Below, in pieces: positions 9,196 to 16,300 of a stretch of DNA of 28,637 bases. The DNA lies in the NCBI GenBank assembly GCA_002501485.1, contig DLTS01000098.1:1-28637 (forward strand), written 5' to 3'. Numbering within the stretch: position 1 is the stretch's first letter; each line of letters begins with the position of its first letter. The notes under the pieces were generated by a model. The model ran no database searches. It was not told the origin of the DNA and was given only the letters and a program-made list of their open reading frames with translations. This DNA comes from Acidimicrobiaceae bacterium UBA7830 (GTDB lineage: Bacteria; Actinomycetota; Acidimicrobiia; Acidimicrobiales; Ilumatobacteraceae). The translations under genes were made by a program, and so were the position numbers.

Positions 9196-9761
9196 TCGAT
9201 CCTCGAAACATCGACCACCGGCACATCGGGCTCAGGCGTTGACGCACGGAAACGCGCACCCGCTCCCGGCAGCAACTCGTCAAACGCAGTATTCACGAGG
9301 TCCCAATATCGAACTTCGATGCCGGCCCGACCACGATCTCGGCCGTCGACATACTCGGCAACAGGCTCATCTGTTGGAACGTACGTGATCACCGCATCAA
9401 TCTCGAATTCAGCTGCATTTCCCTCAAGCAATTCCACCGCGTCGGTCACATCGACCCGCTCGTAACGCCGCTCGCGCTTGTCGAGACGAGCGAGCTCATT
9501 ATCAGAAACCGATGCGATCACACCATTCATCACCGCCGACGGAGCCGGCACGATGCCGAGGGCAACGACAGTGTCGATCGACGACACTTCGCCTCCGGTG
9601 TACCGCTCAGGCGAAATGAGGTGGCCGTAATTCCAGCGACGTTCCCATCCACGCAATTCAGCAGCAAGAAAATCGCGGCCACGCACCGGCAGCCGGCCAA
9701 TCGTCGAACCCAGCGACACCAGGCTTACCAACGAGCCATAGCCAAACACCCATGTACTCAC
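9192..9761 (-). CDS. Gamma-glutamylcyclotransferase-like protein
   Basis: A 189-residue protein of the gamma-glutamylcyclotransferase / AIG2-like fold. The N-terminal FGYGSL motif (6-11) forms the substrate-binding loop of the family, and the LDKRERRYERV segment (93-103) carries the Glu (E97) expected to be the general acid-base. Known members release 5-oxoproline from gamma-glutamyl compounds or remove related blocking groups; the substrate here is unknown. I place the start at the GTG at 9761, which overlaps the coaE stop as GTGA and puts FGYGSL at the very N-terminus as is usual; a GTG 18 bases upstream is also in frame. Its stop overlaps the uvrB ATG. Its presence inside a CoA/repair operon is suggestive but unexplained. 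Confidence 0.82.
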   Translation of the reverse strand: MSTWVFGYGSLVSLVSLGSTIGRLPVRGRDFLAAELRGWERRWNYGHLISPERYTGGEVSSIDTVVALGIVPAPSAVMNGVIASVSDNELARLDKRERRYERVDVTDAVELLEGNAAEFEIDAVITYVPTDEPVAEYVDGRDRGRAGIEVRYWDLVNTAFDELLPGAGARFRASTPEPDVPVVDVSRIE

Positions 9762-10357
9762 CCAGTGATCTGCCCCCACATATCTGCAACCTGAGCGCGC
9801 AAGGTTTCAACATCACCAGAGTTATCAACAACATGCGACGCAATCTCAAGACGCTTCTCCCGAGATGCTTGATTAGCGATGCGATTTCGCGCATCGGATT
9901 CATCCATGCCGCGAATATTCACGAGTCGCTCAACCGCAATCTCAGGATCGATATCAACCACAATCGTTGCGTCAAGGTCATCACGAGGGTTTTCTGCAAG
10001 CAACGGGAAGTCGAGCACCACATGCTGGCCACCGTCGTGACCAACTTTGATCTGGCGCAAAATTTCTGCGTGCATCGCCGGATGCACGATGCCATTGAGA
10101 TCTTCCAGCGCAGCCTTCGACTGTTCGTCGGTGCCAAACACAATTTCGGCCACTGCCGCACGATTCAACGAACCATCATCACGCAAGATTGACTCACCGA
10201 AACGTTCAGCCATAGCAGCTAGCACCGGAGAACCAGCCGATTGCAACTCACGGGCTACCTCATCGGCGTCAACGATGCACGCACCAAGCTCGGTGAGCAA
10301 CGACGACACCGTCGACTTGCCTGCGCCGATGCCACCAGTCAACCCGACCAGCAGCAT
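9758..10357 (-). CDS. coaE: Dephospho-CoA kinase
   Basis: CoaE phosphorylates the 3'-hydroxyl of dephospho-CoA, the last step of coenzyme A synthesis. The 199-residue protein has the P-loop GGIGAGKST (9-17), the DADEVARE segment (35-42) that binds the acceptor, and a lid region rich in Arg. Length matches single-domain CoaE; the C-terminal GrpB-like UPF0157 domain found fused in mycobacterial CoaE is missing. It follows rpsA by 4 bp with a strong ribosome binding site and ends in a GTGA overlap with the next gene. Confidence 0.95.
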   Translation of the reverse strand: MLLVGLTGGIGAGKSTVSSLLTELGACIVDADEVARELQSAGSPVLAAMAERFGESILRDDGSLNRAAVAEIVFGTDEQSKAALEDLNGIVHPAMHAEILRQIKVGHDGGQHVVLDFPLLAENPRDDLDATIVVDIDPEIAVERLVNIRGMDESDARNRIANQASREKRLEIASHVVDNSGDVETLRAQVADMWGQITG

Positions 10358-10360
10358 GAG

Positions 10361-10369
10361 ATCACCCCT
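10361..10369 (-). promoter_or_regulatory. Strong ribosome binding site of coaE
   Basis: The minus strand reads AGGGGTGAT, a close match to the anti-Shine-Dalgarno complement, seven bases before the coaE ATG. It overlaps the rpsA stop codon, so ribosomes finishing rpsA cover it. Confidence 0.7.
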
Positions 10370-11678
10370 GCTCTGCAGCTTCGGCGTCGGAGGCTGGCGC
10401 TTCTTCTACTGCGGTAGCGGTGGGTTCTGCGCTGTTTTCATACTCAGCCCACGCAGCTTCCATCTGCTCTTCGCTGTGCATCCAGTTGCCTTCGTCGTCG
10501 ACATCAAAGTGCTCGCGGTATTCGGCGGCGAGTTCGCCACCCTCTGCGGCCTGCTTGATCGACAAGCTGATGCGACGACGCTCGAGATCGAGATCGATGA
10601 TCTTCACCCAAAGCTCTTCACCAGGGGTCACAATGTCGCCGGGGTTCTCCACGTGGTGCGCAGACATTTCCGAGATGTGCACGAGACCTTCGATGCCGTC
10701 GCCGACCTGAACAAATGAGCCGAACTGAACAAGCTTGGTGACACGTCCGTACACCAACTGCCCGACAGCGTGACCCTCTGCGAACTCTGCCCAAGGATCT
10801 TGCTGGGTGGCTTTCAAACTCAGGCTGATGCGCTCACGCGAAAAGTCGACATCAAGAACTTGAACAGTGACAGGGTCGCCGACTGCGACAACTGAACCCG
10901 GGTGGTCGACATGCTTCCATGACAACTCGCTGACGTGGATAAGGCCGTCCATTCCACCAAGATCAACAAATGCGCCAAACGAGACCACCGACGACACGGT
11001 ACCCTCTCGAACCTCTCCGATCTTGAGGTTGGTGAGGAAGCTGTCGCGGGTCTCCTTCTGGTTCTCTTCGAGGTAGGCCCGGCGAGACAGCACCACATTG
11101 TTGCGGTTCTTGTCGAGTTCAATGATCTTGGCCTGTACGACGGTGCCAATATATGGCTGCAGGTCACGCACTCGACGCAATTCAACCAGCGAGGCTGGAA
11201 GGAATCCGCGAAGCCCGATGTCGACGATGAGTCCGCCCTTCACGACCTCGATAACCGGGCCTTCAACGACAGCCTCTGCCTCTTTCTTGGCTTCGATGTC
11301 GCCCCAAGCCCGCTCATATTGAGCACGCTTCTTCGACAGAACCAAACGACCTTCTTTGTCTTCCTTGGTGAGCACGAGTGCCTCGATGGACTCTCCTATC
11401 GACACCACTTCTGCCGGATTCACATCGTTGCGGATGCTGAGCTCACGAGATGGGATCACGCCTTCGCTCTTGTATCCGATGTCGAGCAGAACCTCGTCTC
11501 GGTCGATCTTCACGACGACGCCGCTCACCAACTGCCCATCGTCGACTTCGGGAATCCCAGTGACCGCCTCGGAGAAGTTGGTGTCGTTATCTACGACCTG
11601 ACGGGGTGTGTATGTTCCCTCGTCGTCGAACGTTCCCATTGCGGGGTCGATGACTGGGGTACTCGTGGTGTCGGACAA
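10362..11678 (-). CDS. rpsA: 30S ribosomal protein S1
   Basis: S1 binds mRNA and helps place it on the 30S subunit. The 438-residue protein has four S1 RNA-binding repeats at about 47-118, 134-200, 218-290 and 304-376; the last two carry the classic pattern GxVxxVxxFGAFVDL...GLIHVSELS. An acidic Glu/Ala tail follows. Four repeats are normal for Actinomycetota (six in E. coli). The start is uncertain: the longest frame begins with TTG at 11678 with only a weak ribosome binding site; an ATG lies 39 bases further in. The 87-bp space upstream contains two inverted repeats and probably a promoter. In many genomes S1 regulates its own translation, so that leader deserves attention. Confidence 0.95.
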   Translation of the reverse strand: MSDTTSTPVIDPAMGTFDDEGTYTPRQVVDNDTNFSEAVTGIPEVDDGQLVSGVVVKIDRDEVLLDIGYKSEGVIPSRELSIRNDVNPAEVVSIGESIEALVLTKEDKEGRLVLSKKRAQYERAWGDIEAKKEAEAVVEGPVIEVVKGGLIVDIGLRGFLPASLVELRRVRDLQPYIGTVVQAKIIELDKNRNNVVLSRRAYLEENQKETRDSFLTNLKIGEVREGTVSSVVSFGAFVDLGGMDGLIHVSELSWKHVDHPGSVVAVGDPVTVQVLDVDFSRERISLSLKATQQDPWAEFAEGHAVGQLVYGRVTKLVQFGSFVQVGDGIEGLVHISEMSAHHVENPGDIVTPGEELWVKIIDLDLERRRISLSIKQAAEGGELAAEYREHFDVDDEGNWMHSEEQMEAAWAEYENSAEPTATAVEEAPASDAEAAEQG

Positions 11679-11716
11679 GGCTCGTTACTGCTTTCAGGAA
11701 TATTGATAAAAGAACT

Positions 11717-11734
11717 CACTGCGAGAATGCAGTG
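11717..11734. other. Small hairpin between methyltransferase gene and rpsA
   Basis: CACTGC and GCAGTG form a perfect 6-bp stem around a 6-base loop. Read on the minus strand it is followed by AGTTCTTTTAT, so it could be a weak terminator for the upstream genes, or part of the rpsA leader or operator. A second, looser inverted repeat (GATGCG at 11736-11741 with CGCATC at 11762-11767) lies beside it and covers the end of the methyltransferase gene. Confidence 0.35.
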
Positions 11735-11765
11735 CGATGCGAAGGCTATCAGTGGTCTCTGCGCA

Positions 11766-12533
11766 TCACATCCGATGAGCAACAAGAAGAAATTCCGGTG
11801 AATCCACATGAGGGAGATCACTTCCATACGCGCCTGGCTCAACGCTCGAAATCGACTCTGCCTCAAGGCCGTAGAGCGCACAGAGCAGGCGCAGTTCGCG
11901 GGGTGTGTAGCACGCCGTCCACAGGTCGACCTCAGCGCCAACGCCATCGGGGTTACGAATCTCGGTACGTTCGTGGTTGACCCCCAAATTAGCATCAAAA
12001 TCAGACGGATATTCCCCTTTGGCTTGGGCCTGCACCACGAAATAACTGCTGAATGCCGAGAGGGCAAGGCGTCCCCCAGTTTTTAGGCAAGCCGCCAAAC
12101 CCGAAAACACAACAGCATTTCCATCAACGCCCGAACGCTCAGCATCACTCGGTCCATCAGATGCAGTCATCAACCCGAAGGCCCCCTGGCAAAGACAGAT
12201 CACTGCATCAAACGCTCTATGAAGGTCATCTGCGTCAACGAGTTCACGAGCATCACGACGCTCAAAGATCGCTCCCTCAGGGGCGCCAGTTGTAGCAAGA
12301 TCGATAAACGCCTGTGAAATATCGATGCCGTACACTTCGACACCTCGTCGAGCCAGCTCGTGAGCATGGCGACCCGGCCCACACCCAACGTCAAGCACCC
12401 GCATTCCGGCATCAAGAGAGAGCACATCGACGAGATGGTCACACTCCGCAACCGTCCCCTTCGTGAACGAATAGCGCAAATATGCAGAACCCAAATGATC
12501 CGCTAAGCCTTCAAACCAGTGATCTTGCATCAT
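11766..12533 (-). CDS. Class I SAM-dependent methyltransferase
   Basis: A 255-residue protein with the Rossmann-type methyltransferase fold. Motif I is VLDVGCGPG (46-54), motif II ends in the acidic YGIDIS (D71) that binds the ribose of S-adenosylmethionine, and a motif IV-like segment AVICLCQGAFGLM follows. The substrate cannot be predicted; the family includes small-molecule methyltransferases. The frame is open further upstream into polA, but the ATG pair at 12533/12530 immediately after the polA stop (13-bp gap) gives a normal N-terminus. It sits between polA and rpsA, where M. tuberculosis has no such gene as far as I recall, so it may be a lineage-specific insertion into a conserved operon. 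Confidence 0.85.
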   Translation of the reverse strand: MMQDHWFEGLADHLGSAYLRYSFTKGTVAECDHLVDVLSLDAGMRVLDVGCGPGRHAHELARRGVEVYGIDISQAFIDLATTGAPEGAIFERRDARELVDADDLHRAFDAVICLCQGAFGLMTASDGPSDAERSGVDGNAVVFSGLAACLKTGGRLALSAFSSYFVVQAQAKGEYPSDFDANLGVNHERTEIRNPDGVGAEVDLWTACYTPRELRLLCALYGLEAESISSVEPGAYGSDLPHVDSPEFLLVAHRM

Positions 12534-12546
12534 CGCCCGGAGACCG

Positions 12547-15228
12547 TCAGCCTTTTGCATCAGCCCAGGTGGAGCCCCACGCAACATTGACTTCGAGCGG
12601 CACGTCAAGTTCAACGGCAGAGCGCATCAATCCGGTCACCAGTTCTCCAACAACGTCGTGCTCGGCTTCGAGCACCTCAACAATGATTTCGTCATGTACT
12701 TGGAGGACGATGCGTGACGCAAAGCCACCCTCGGTCAATGCCCGGTCGACATCGACCAACGCTATTTTGAAGACATCTGCCGCAAGGCCCTGAATCGCAG
12801 CGTTCATCGCCTGCCGCTCCCCTGCTTGCCGTACCCGCCAATTTGAGTCGAGCAGCTCAGGAATTGAACGCCGGCGACCGAACAGTGTCTCGGTATAACC
12901 CTTCGTGCGAGCTTCGGCCACTGCACGGTCCATATAGGCCTGCACCGCCGGAAATGCTTCAAAGTACGAATCAAGGATCACTGCCGCCTCGTCGGTCGGA
13001 ATTCCAAGACGCTGACCGAGGCCATAAGCCTCCATGCCATAGGCGAGCCCATACGACACCATCTTCGCTTTCGAACGCTGATCGAGTGACACCTCACCGG
13101 CATCGACCTCAAAGACTCGAGCTGCAGTCGCGTTGTGAATATCGACCCCATCATTGAACGCCTCAAGTAACCCCGGATCAGCCGCAAGGTGAGCGATGCA
13201 ACGCAACTCGATCTGGTTGTAATCGGCAACCAGCAAGTGGCAGCCATCAGCAGGCACGAATGCCGTTCGGAACACACGACCCTCATCGGAGCGAATCGGG
13301 ATGTTGTGGAGGTTCGGACGATCAGAACTCAATCGGCCCGTTCGAGCAACCGTCTGATTGAAAGAGGCGTGAATGCGATCATCAGCAGCAACTTCATTCA
13401 ACAACCCCTCGCCGTATGTGCCACGCAACTTGTCGAGTTCACGATGTCGCAGCAACGGTTCAATAAATTCGGGCCACTGGTCACGCAACTTCTCGAGCGT
13501 TGCCGCGTCAGTCGAATACCCGCTCTTCGTTTTGCGAACGCCCGCCGGACTCAACTCATGCTGGTCGTACAACAGCGCCCGAAGCTGCGTTGGCGAGTTC
13601 AAGTTGAGATCGGGAGAATCGGCAACCGTCCGCAACTCATGTGCGAGAGCGTCGACACGATCACGCAAATCACGTCCGATCTCTTCAAGCGCCACGCGAT
13701 CAACTGCGATTCCGATGTGTTCCATCCGTGCCAACACCCGAATCAGCGGAACCTCAGTCTTGCTGAACAGCGCAGCAACCCCTGAATCGTCGACACTGCT
13801 CGTCAACGGCCCTGCAAGCTCGCGGACTGCCAGCGCAACACCCGCCGCCTCGGCGTCGTGCCGCTCGCCGTCAAGAGCGAGCTGACCCGATGGGGTTCCC
13901 GAGGTGAGATTGCCGTCAAGCACCCGCTGAGCAAACCTCTCAAGAAGGTCAGAAACCGTGAGCTTCGCATAGCCAGGGTCGATCAGATATGCGGCGACAC
14001 CAACATCAAATACGAGGCCGGGGAGGTCACCACCTACCTCGAGCAGTGAACGAATCAGTTCTTTCGACTGATGTGAACGCACACAGCCGTGCTGTGACAA
14101 CGAGCCAAGCACGGCTGTCTCTGTCAACAATGACGATGCCACCCACAGCACATCATCTCCTGAGCCAGACACGATCGCCACTCCCTCAAGAGAGGAACGT
14201 CCCGCGTCACCAGACCACGCAGCCGCAATATCGAGCACGTCTGTGCCCTCGATTAAGGACACCACCTCATCGACCGATGCTGCACGGGATACCGCAGGCT
14301 CGATCAGGCTGTCACCATCTCCGAGCATCTCAGAATCGGAGGTCTCGGGCTCCCCCGCTGCAATGGCCACAAGAATTCGTGTTCGAAGTTGAGCAAATTC
14401 GAGCACATCGAACAGACGATCAACCTCGGCCTGGTCAGGAGTGATGCGCAGCGTATCGACCTCGAGATCACCAATCGGCGCATCACGCCGCAACTCCATC
14501 AGTTCAAGGTTTCGACGAACACGATCGGCAGATTCGGCAAGGTTGGCTCGCAACTTCGGCGTCTGCTCATCGATAGCAGCCAAGATCCCCTCAACACCCC
14601 CGTACGAGTTGATGAGTTTCGCAGCAGTTTTTTCGCCAACTCCGGGGACGCCGGGAAGATTGTCACTCGGATCACCACGCAATGCGGCGTACTCGACGTA
14701 CAACGCGGGAGTCACCCCAGTGCGTTCAAGAATGCCGGCCTCGTCATACAGCGCGTAATCACTGACGCCACGCTTGTTGTACATCACACGGATATGCGGA
14801 TCAGAAACGAGCTGATATGAATCACGATCGCCGGTGACGATGATCGCCTCATCGCCCCGAGCCGCAAGCTCGGTCGCCGCCGTCGCCAAAATGTCATCAG
14901 CTTCCCAGCCAGCAAGTTCAACATGATGGACACCCAGGGCGGTCAGCACCTCACGAACGATCACCATCTGCTGCTTCAGTTCGTCAGGAGATGACTCGCG
15001 TTGCGCCTTATATTCCGGTTCAGCCTCGTGCCGAAAAGTGGGCTCAGGGCGATCAAAGGCAACGAGCACTCCGTCAGGCTCCTGATCTTTCAACACGTTG
15101 GTGAGCATCGAGACAAAGCCAAACACCGCGTTAGTGACCTGACCAGATGACGTCGCCATGTCAGATGGCAAGGCAAAAAATGCGCGGTAGGTCAGCGAGT
15201 TGCCGTCGATGAGCAGGTACTTCGCCAC
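12547..15228 (-). CDS. polA: DNA polymerase I
   Basis: Pol I fills gaps after excision repair and removes RNA primers. The 893-residue protein has an N-terminal 5' nuclease domain (1-290; acidic clusters FDRPEPTFRHE, WEADD and VTGDRDSYQL), a middle domain (about 305-480) that has lost the DxE and other metal ligands of the 3'-5' exonuclease, and a C-terminal polymerase domain. Polymerase motif A is VADYNQIELR (D669; Asn671 replaces the usual Ser). The O-helix is RSKAKMVSYG (R718, K722, Y726), with Tyr where E. coli has Phe762. Motif C is QVHDE (H845-E847). So it should polymerise and cleave flaps but not proofread, as in other Actinomycetota. GTG start, 7 bp after the pdtaR stop. Confidence 0.97.
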   Translation of the reverse strand: MAKYLLIDGNSLTYRAFFALPSDMATSSGQVTNAVFGFVSMLTNVLKDQEPDGVLVAFDRPEPTFRHEAEPEYKAQRESSPDELKQQMVIVREVLTALGVHHVELAGWEADDILATAATELAARGDEAIIVTGDRDSYQLVSDPHIRVMYNKRGVSDYALYDEAGILERTGVTPALYVEYAALRGDPSDNLPGVPGVGEKTAAKLINSYGGVEGILAAIDEQTPKLRANLAESADRVRRNLELMELRRDAPIGDLEVDTLRITPDQAEVDRLFDVLEFAQLRTRILVAIAAGEPETSDSEMLGDGDSLIEPAVSRAASVDEVVSLIEGTDVLDIAAAWSGDAGRSSLEGVAIVSGSGDDVLWVASSLLTETAVLGSLSQHGCVRSHQSKELIRSLLEVGGDLPGLVFDVGVAAYLIDPGYAKLTVSDLLERFAQRVLDGNLTSGTPSGQLALDGERHDAEAAGVALAVRELAGPLTSSVDDSGVAALFSKTEVPLIRVLARMEHIGIAVDRVALEEIGRDLRDRVDALAHELRTVADSPDLNLNSPTQLRALLYDQHELSPAGVRKTKSGYSTDAATLEKLRDQWPEFIEPLLRHRELDKLRGTYGEGLLNEVAADDRIHASFNQTVARTGRLSSDRPNLHNIPIRSDEGRVFRTAFVPADGCHLLVADYNQIELRCIAHLAADPGLLEAFNDGVDIHNATAARVFEVDAGEVSLDQRSKAKMVSYGLAYGMEAYGLGQRLGIPTDEAAVILDSYFEAFPAVQAYMDRAVAEARTKGYTETLFGRRRSIPELLDSNWRVRQAGERQAMNAAIQGLAADVFKIALVDVDRALTEGGFASRIVLQVHDEIIVEVLEAEHDVVGELVTGLMRSAVELDVPLEVNVAWGSTWADAKG

Positions 15229-15235
15229 GGCGAAA

Positions 15236-15814
15236 TCACTCGGGCCGAAGTTCGCCGTCGATAATGCGATCGGCTACGTCACGCATTCGGATGCGCTCGG
15301 TCATTGCAGTGCGCTGGATGAACGCAAACGCATCAGCCTCCGACAACGCGCATTCATCGATGAGGATCCCTTTCGCGCGGTCAACAATTTTTCGCGCAGC
15401 CAACTGCTCTCCAAGCGCATCAATCTCTCCAGTGAGATCACGTAACTCTCGGAACCGTCCGATAGCGACTTCAATCGCAGGAACGAGGTCGCTGCGTTGA
15501 AACGGCTTTACCAAGAAAGCAAGCGCTCCTGCATCACGGGCTTGCTCAATGACCTCTCGCTGAGAAAAGGCGGTCAACATCAACACCGCACACAGCTTTT
15601 CTTCGGTGATCGTGGCCGCAGCCGACAAACCATCTGCCCCGGGCATTTTCACGTCGAGCACCGCAAGATCTGGTTGCAAGTTGCGCACCAAATCGACGAC
15701 CTCGTCACCTCGGCCTGTCTCACCAACGACCTCGTAGCCCTCTTCTTCAAGGGTTTCTCGAAGATCCATGCGAATGATGGCTTCGTCTTCTGCAATTACC
15801 ACTCTGATCGTCAT
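15236..15814 (-). CDS. pdtaR: ANTAR-domain response regulator (PdtaR-like)
   Basis: A 192-residue two-component response regulator whose output domain binds RNA rather than DNA. The receiver domain (1-120) has the acidic pair ED (9-10), phosphoacceptor D54 (VLDVKMPG), T81 and K103 (VKPF). The ANTAR domain (about 130-186) has the pattern RKIVDRAKGILI...SEADAFAFIQRTAM. ANTAR proteins bind paired RNA hairpins and prevent transcription termination; in mycobacteria the cognate kinase is PdtaS, which is not encoded in this window. Position upstream of polA matches M. tuberculosis Rv1626. Its ATG overlaps the stop of a small coiled-coil gene (ATGA), so the two products are probably made together. 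Confidence 0.92.
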   Translation of the reverse strand: MTIRVVIAEDEAIIRMDLRETLEEEGYEVVGETGRGDEVVDLVRNLQPDLAVLDVKMPGADGLSAAATITEEKLCAVLMLTAFSQREVIEQARDAGALAFLVKPFQRSDLVPAIEVAIGRFRELRDLTGEIDALGEQLAARKIVDRAKGILIDECALSEADAFAFIQRTAMTERIRMRDVADRIIDGELRPE

Positions 15815-16101
15815 GCTGACCCACTCATCGCATCGAGCAACTCATCTTGACGCTGCTGAAGCTCTTGTATTTTCGAAAGAACATGCTCACGATGCCTCAT
15901 CAGCGCATCTGCATGCTTGCGAGCCTCGCCAGCATCACGACTTGCCAACGGGGTTTCCGATACCAAAGCCCGAAGTTCATGGTCTGCAGCCTCGTCAGCG
16001 ACCACCGTCAACTGCTCATCGATCTGCGAGAGCTCCTCACGTAGCGACGCCAACCGGGAAGCATTTTGCGACAACCGACGTTCGAGGAGCCATTTCGACA
16101 T
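15811..16101 (-). CDS. Small coiled-coil protein coupled to pdtaR
   Basis: A 96-residue protein, MSKWLLERRLSQ at the start, made almost wholly of charged heptad-like helix (roughly 8-42 and 60-92) with a break around SETPLA (48-53). No signal peptide, membrane segment or catalytic motif is visible, so a helical hairpin that binds another protein is likely; function unknown. I choose the ATG at 16101: it lies exactly 7 nt after TAGCAT on the minus strand and gives a clean N-terminus. An ATG at 16110 in the same frame is the alternative (99 residues). The stop overlaps the pdtaR start, suggesting the two proteins act together; a tRNA gene lies just upstream. Confidence 0.8.
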   Translation of the reverse strand: MSKWLLERRLSQNASRLASLREELSQIDEQLTVVADEAADHELRALVSETPLASRDAGEARKHADALMRHREHVLSKIQELQQRQDELLDAMSGSA

Positions 16102-16108
16102 AGCCACC

Positions 16109-16114
16109 ATGCTA
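16109..16114 (-). promoter_or_regulatory. Predicted -10 box of coiled-coil/pdtaR transcript
   Basis: TAGCAT on the minus strand, then seven bases, then the ATG at 16101. It falls in the gap after the tRNA, so any -35 region would lie inside the tRNA 3' half. It could drive a leaderless coiled-coil-pdtaR-polA transcript. Confidence 0.42.
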
Positions 16115-16123
16115 CGAGGTTCG

Positions 16124-16196
16124 TGCCCCGAGTCGGATTCGAACCGACACTGGACGGTGTTTGAGACCGCTGCCTCTGCCGTTGGGCTACCGGGGC
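16124..16196 (-). tRNA. tRNA with CAA anticodon (leucine-type), class I shape
   Basis: The minus strand folds into a complete 73-nt cloverleaf. The acceptor stem is GCCCCGG with TCGGGGC (one G-U pair) and the discriminator is A73. The D-arm has a 3-bp stem GCC/GGC with A14 and a GG pair in the loop. The anticodon stem is GCGGT/ACCGT around loop CTCAAAC, giving anticodon CAA, which reads the leucine codon UUG. The variable region is only five bases (CCAGT). The T-arm is GTCGG TTCGAAT CCGAC. CCA is not encoded. All stems are intact, so it is not an obvious pseudogene. Normal bacterial tRNA-Leu is class II with a long variable arm, so the aminoacylation identity is uncertain; an automated call would probably be tRNA-Leu(CAA). 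Confidence 0.88.
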
Positions 16197-16206
16197 GACG
16201 CCAAGC

Positions 16207-16212
16207 AGGCTA
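16207..16212 (-). promoter_or_regulatory. Predicted -10 box of the tRNA gene
   Basis: TAGCCT on the minus strand ends ten bases before the mature tRNA 5' end, which would give a leader of only a few bases for RNase P. The same hexamer appears before fabD and glyS. Confidence 0.4.
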
Positions 16213-16288
16213 CCCCGTCACACCTGCGACCCCAGTCTCGGTTCAGCGGAAATCTTGAAGTAATCACCAGCGACCAGTCGGCGCCGTC

Positions 16289-16294
16289 TAGCCT
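16289..16294 (+). promoter_or_regulatory. Predicted -10 box of leaderless fabD operon
   Basis: TAGCCT, six bases (CATATC), then the fabD GTG. There is no ribosome binding site before this GTG, which fits a leaderless message. No recognisable -35 hexamer at the right distance. The 104-bp space 16197-16300 thus holds divergent promoters for the tRNA and fabD. Confidence 0.48.
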
Positions 16295-16300
16295 CATATC

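Noticed and set aside
11717..11767. The two inverted repeats as an ANTAR (PdtaR) target
   Set aside because: Known ANTAR sites are paired hairpins with six-base loops having A at position 1 and G at position 4. The first loop reads ATTCTC on the minus strand and the second loop is 20 bases, so the pattern is not met.
10935..11801. Plus-strand open frame of 288 codons across rpsA
   Set aside because: Antisense to the four S1 repeats of rpsA, no ribosome binding site, no recognisable domain.
16124..16196. The CAA tRNA as a degenerate pseudogene
   Set aside because: All stems pair with only one G-U in the acceptor and one in the anticodon stem, and the T-loop and discriminator are standard; loss of function is not suggested by the sequence.
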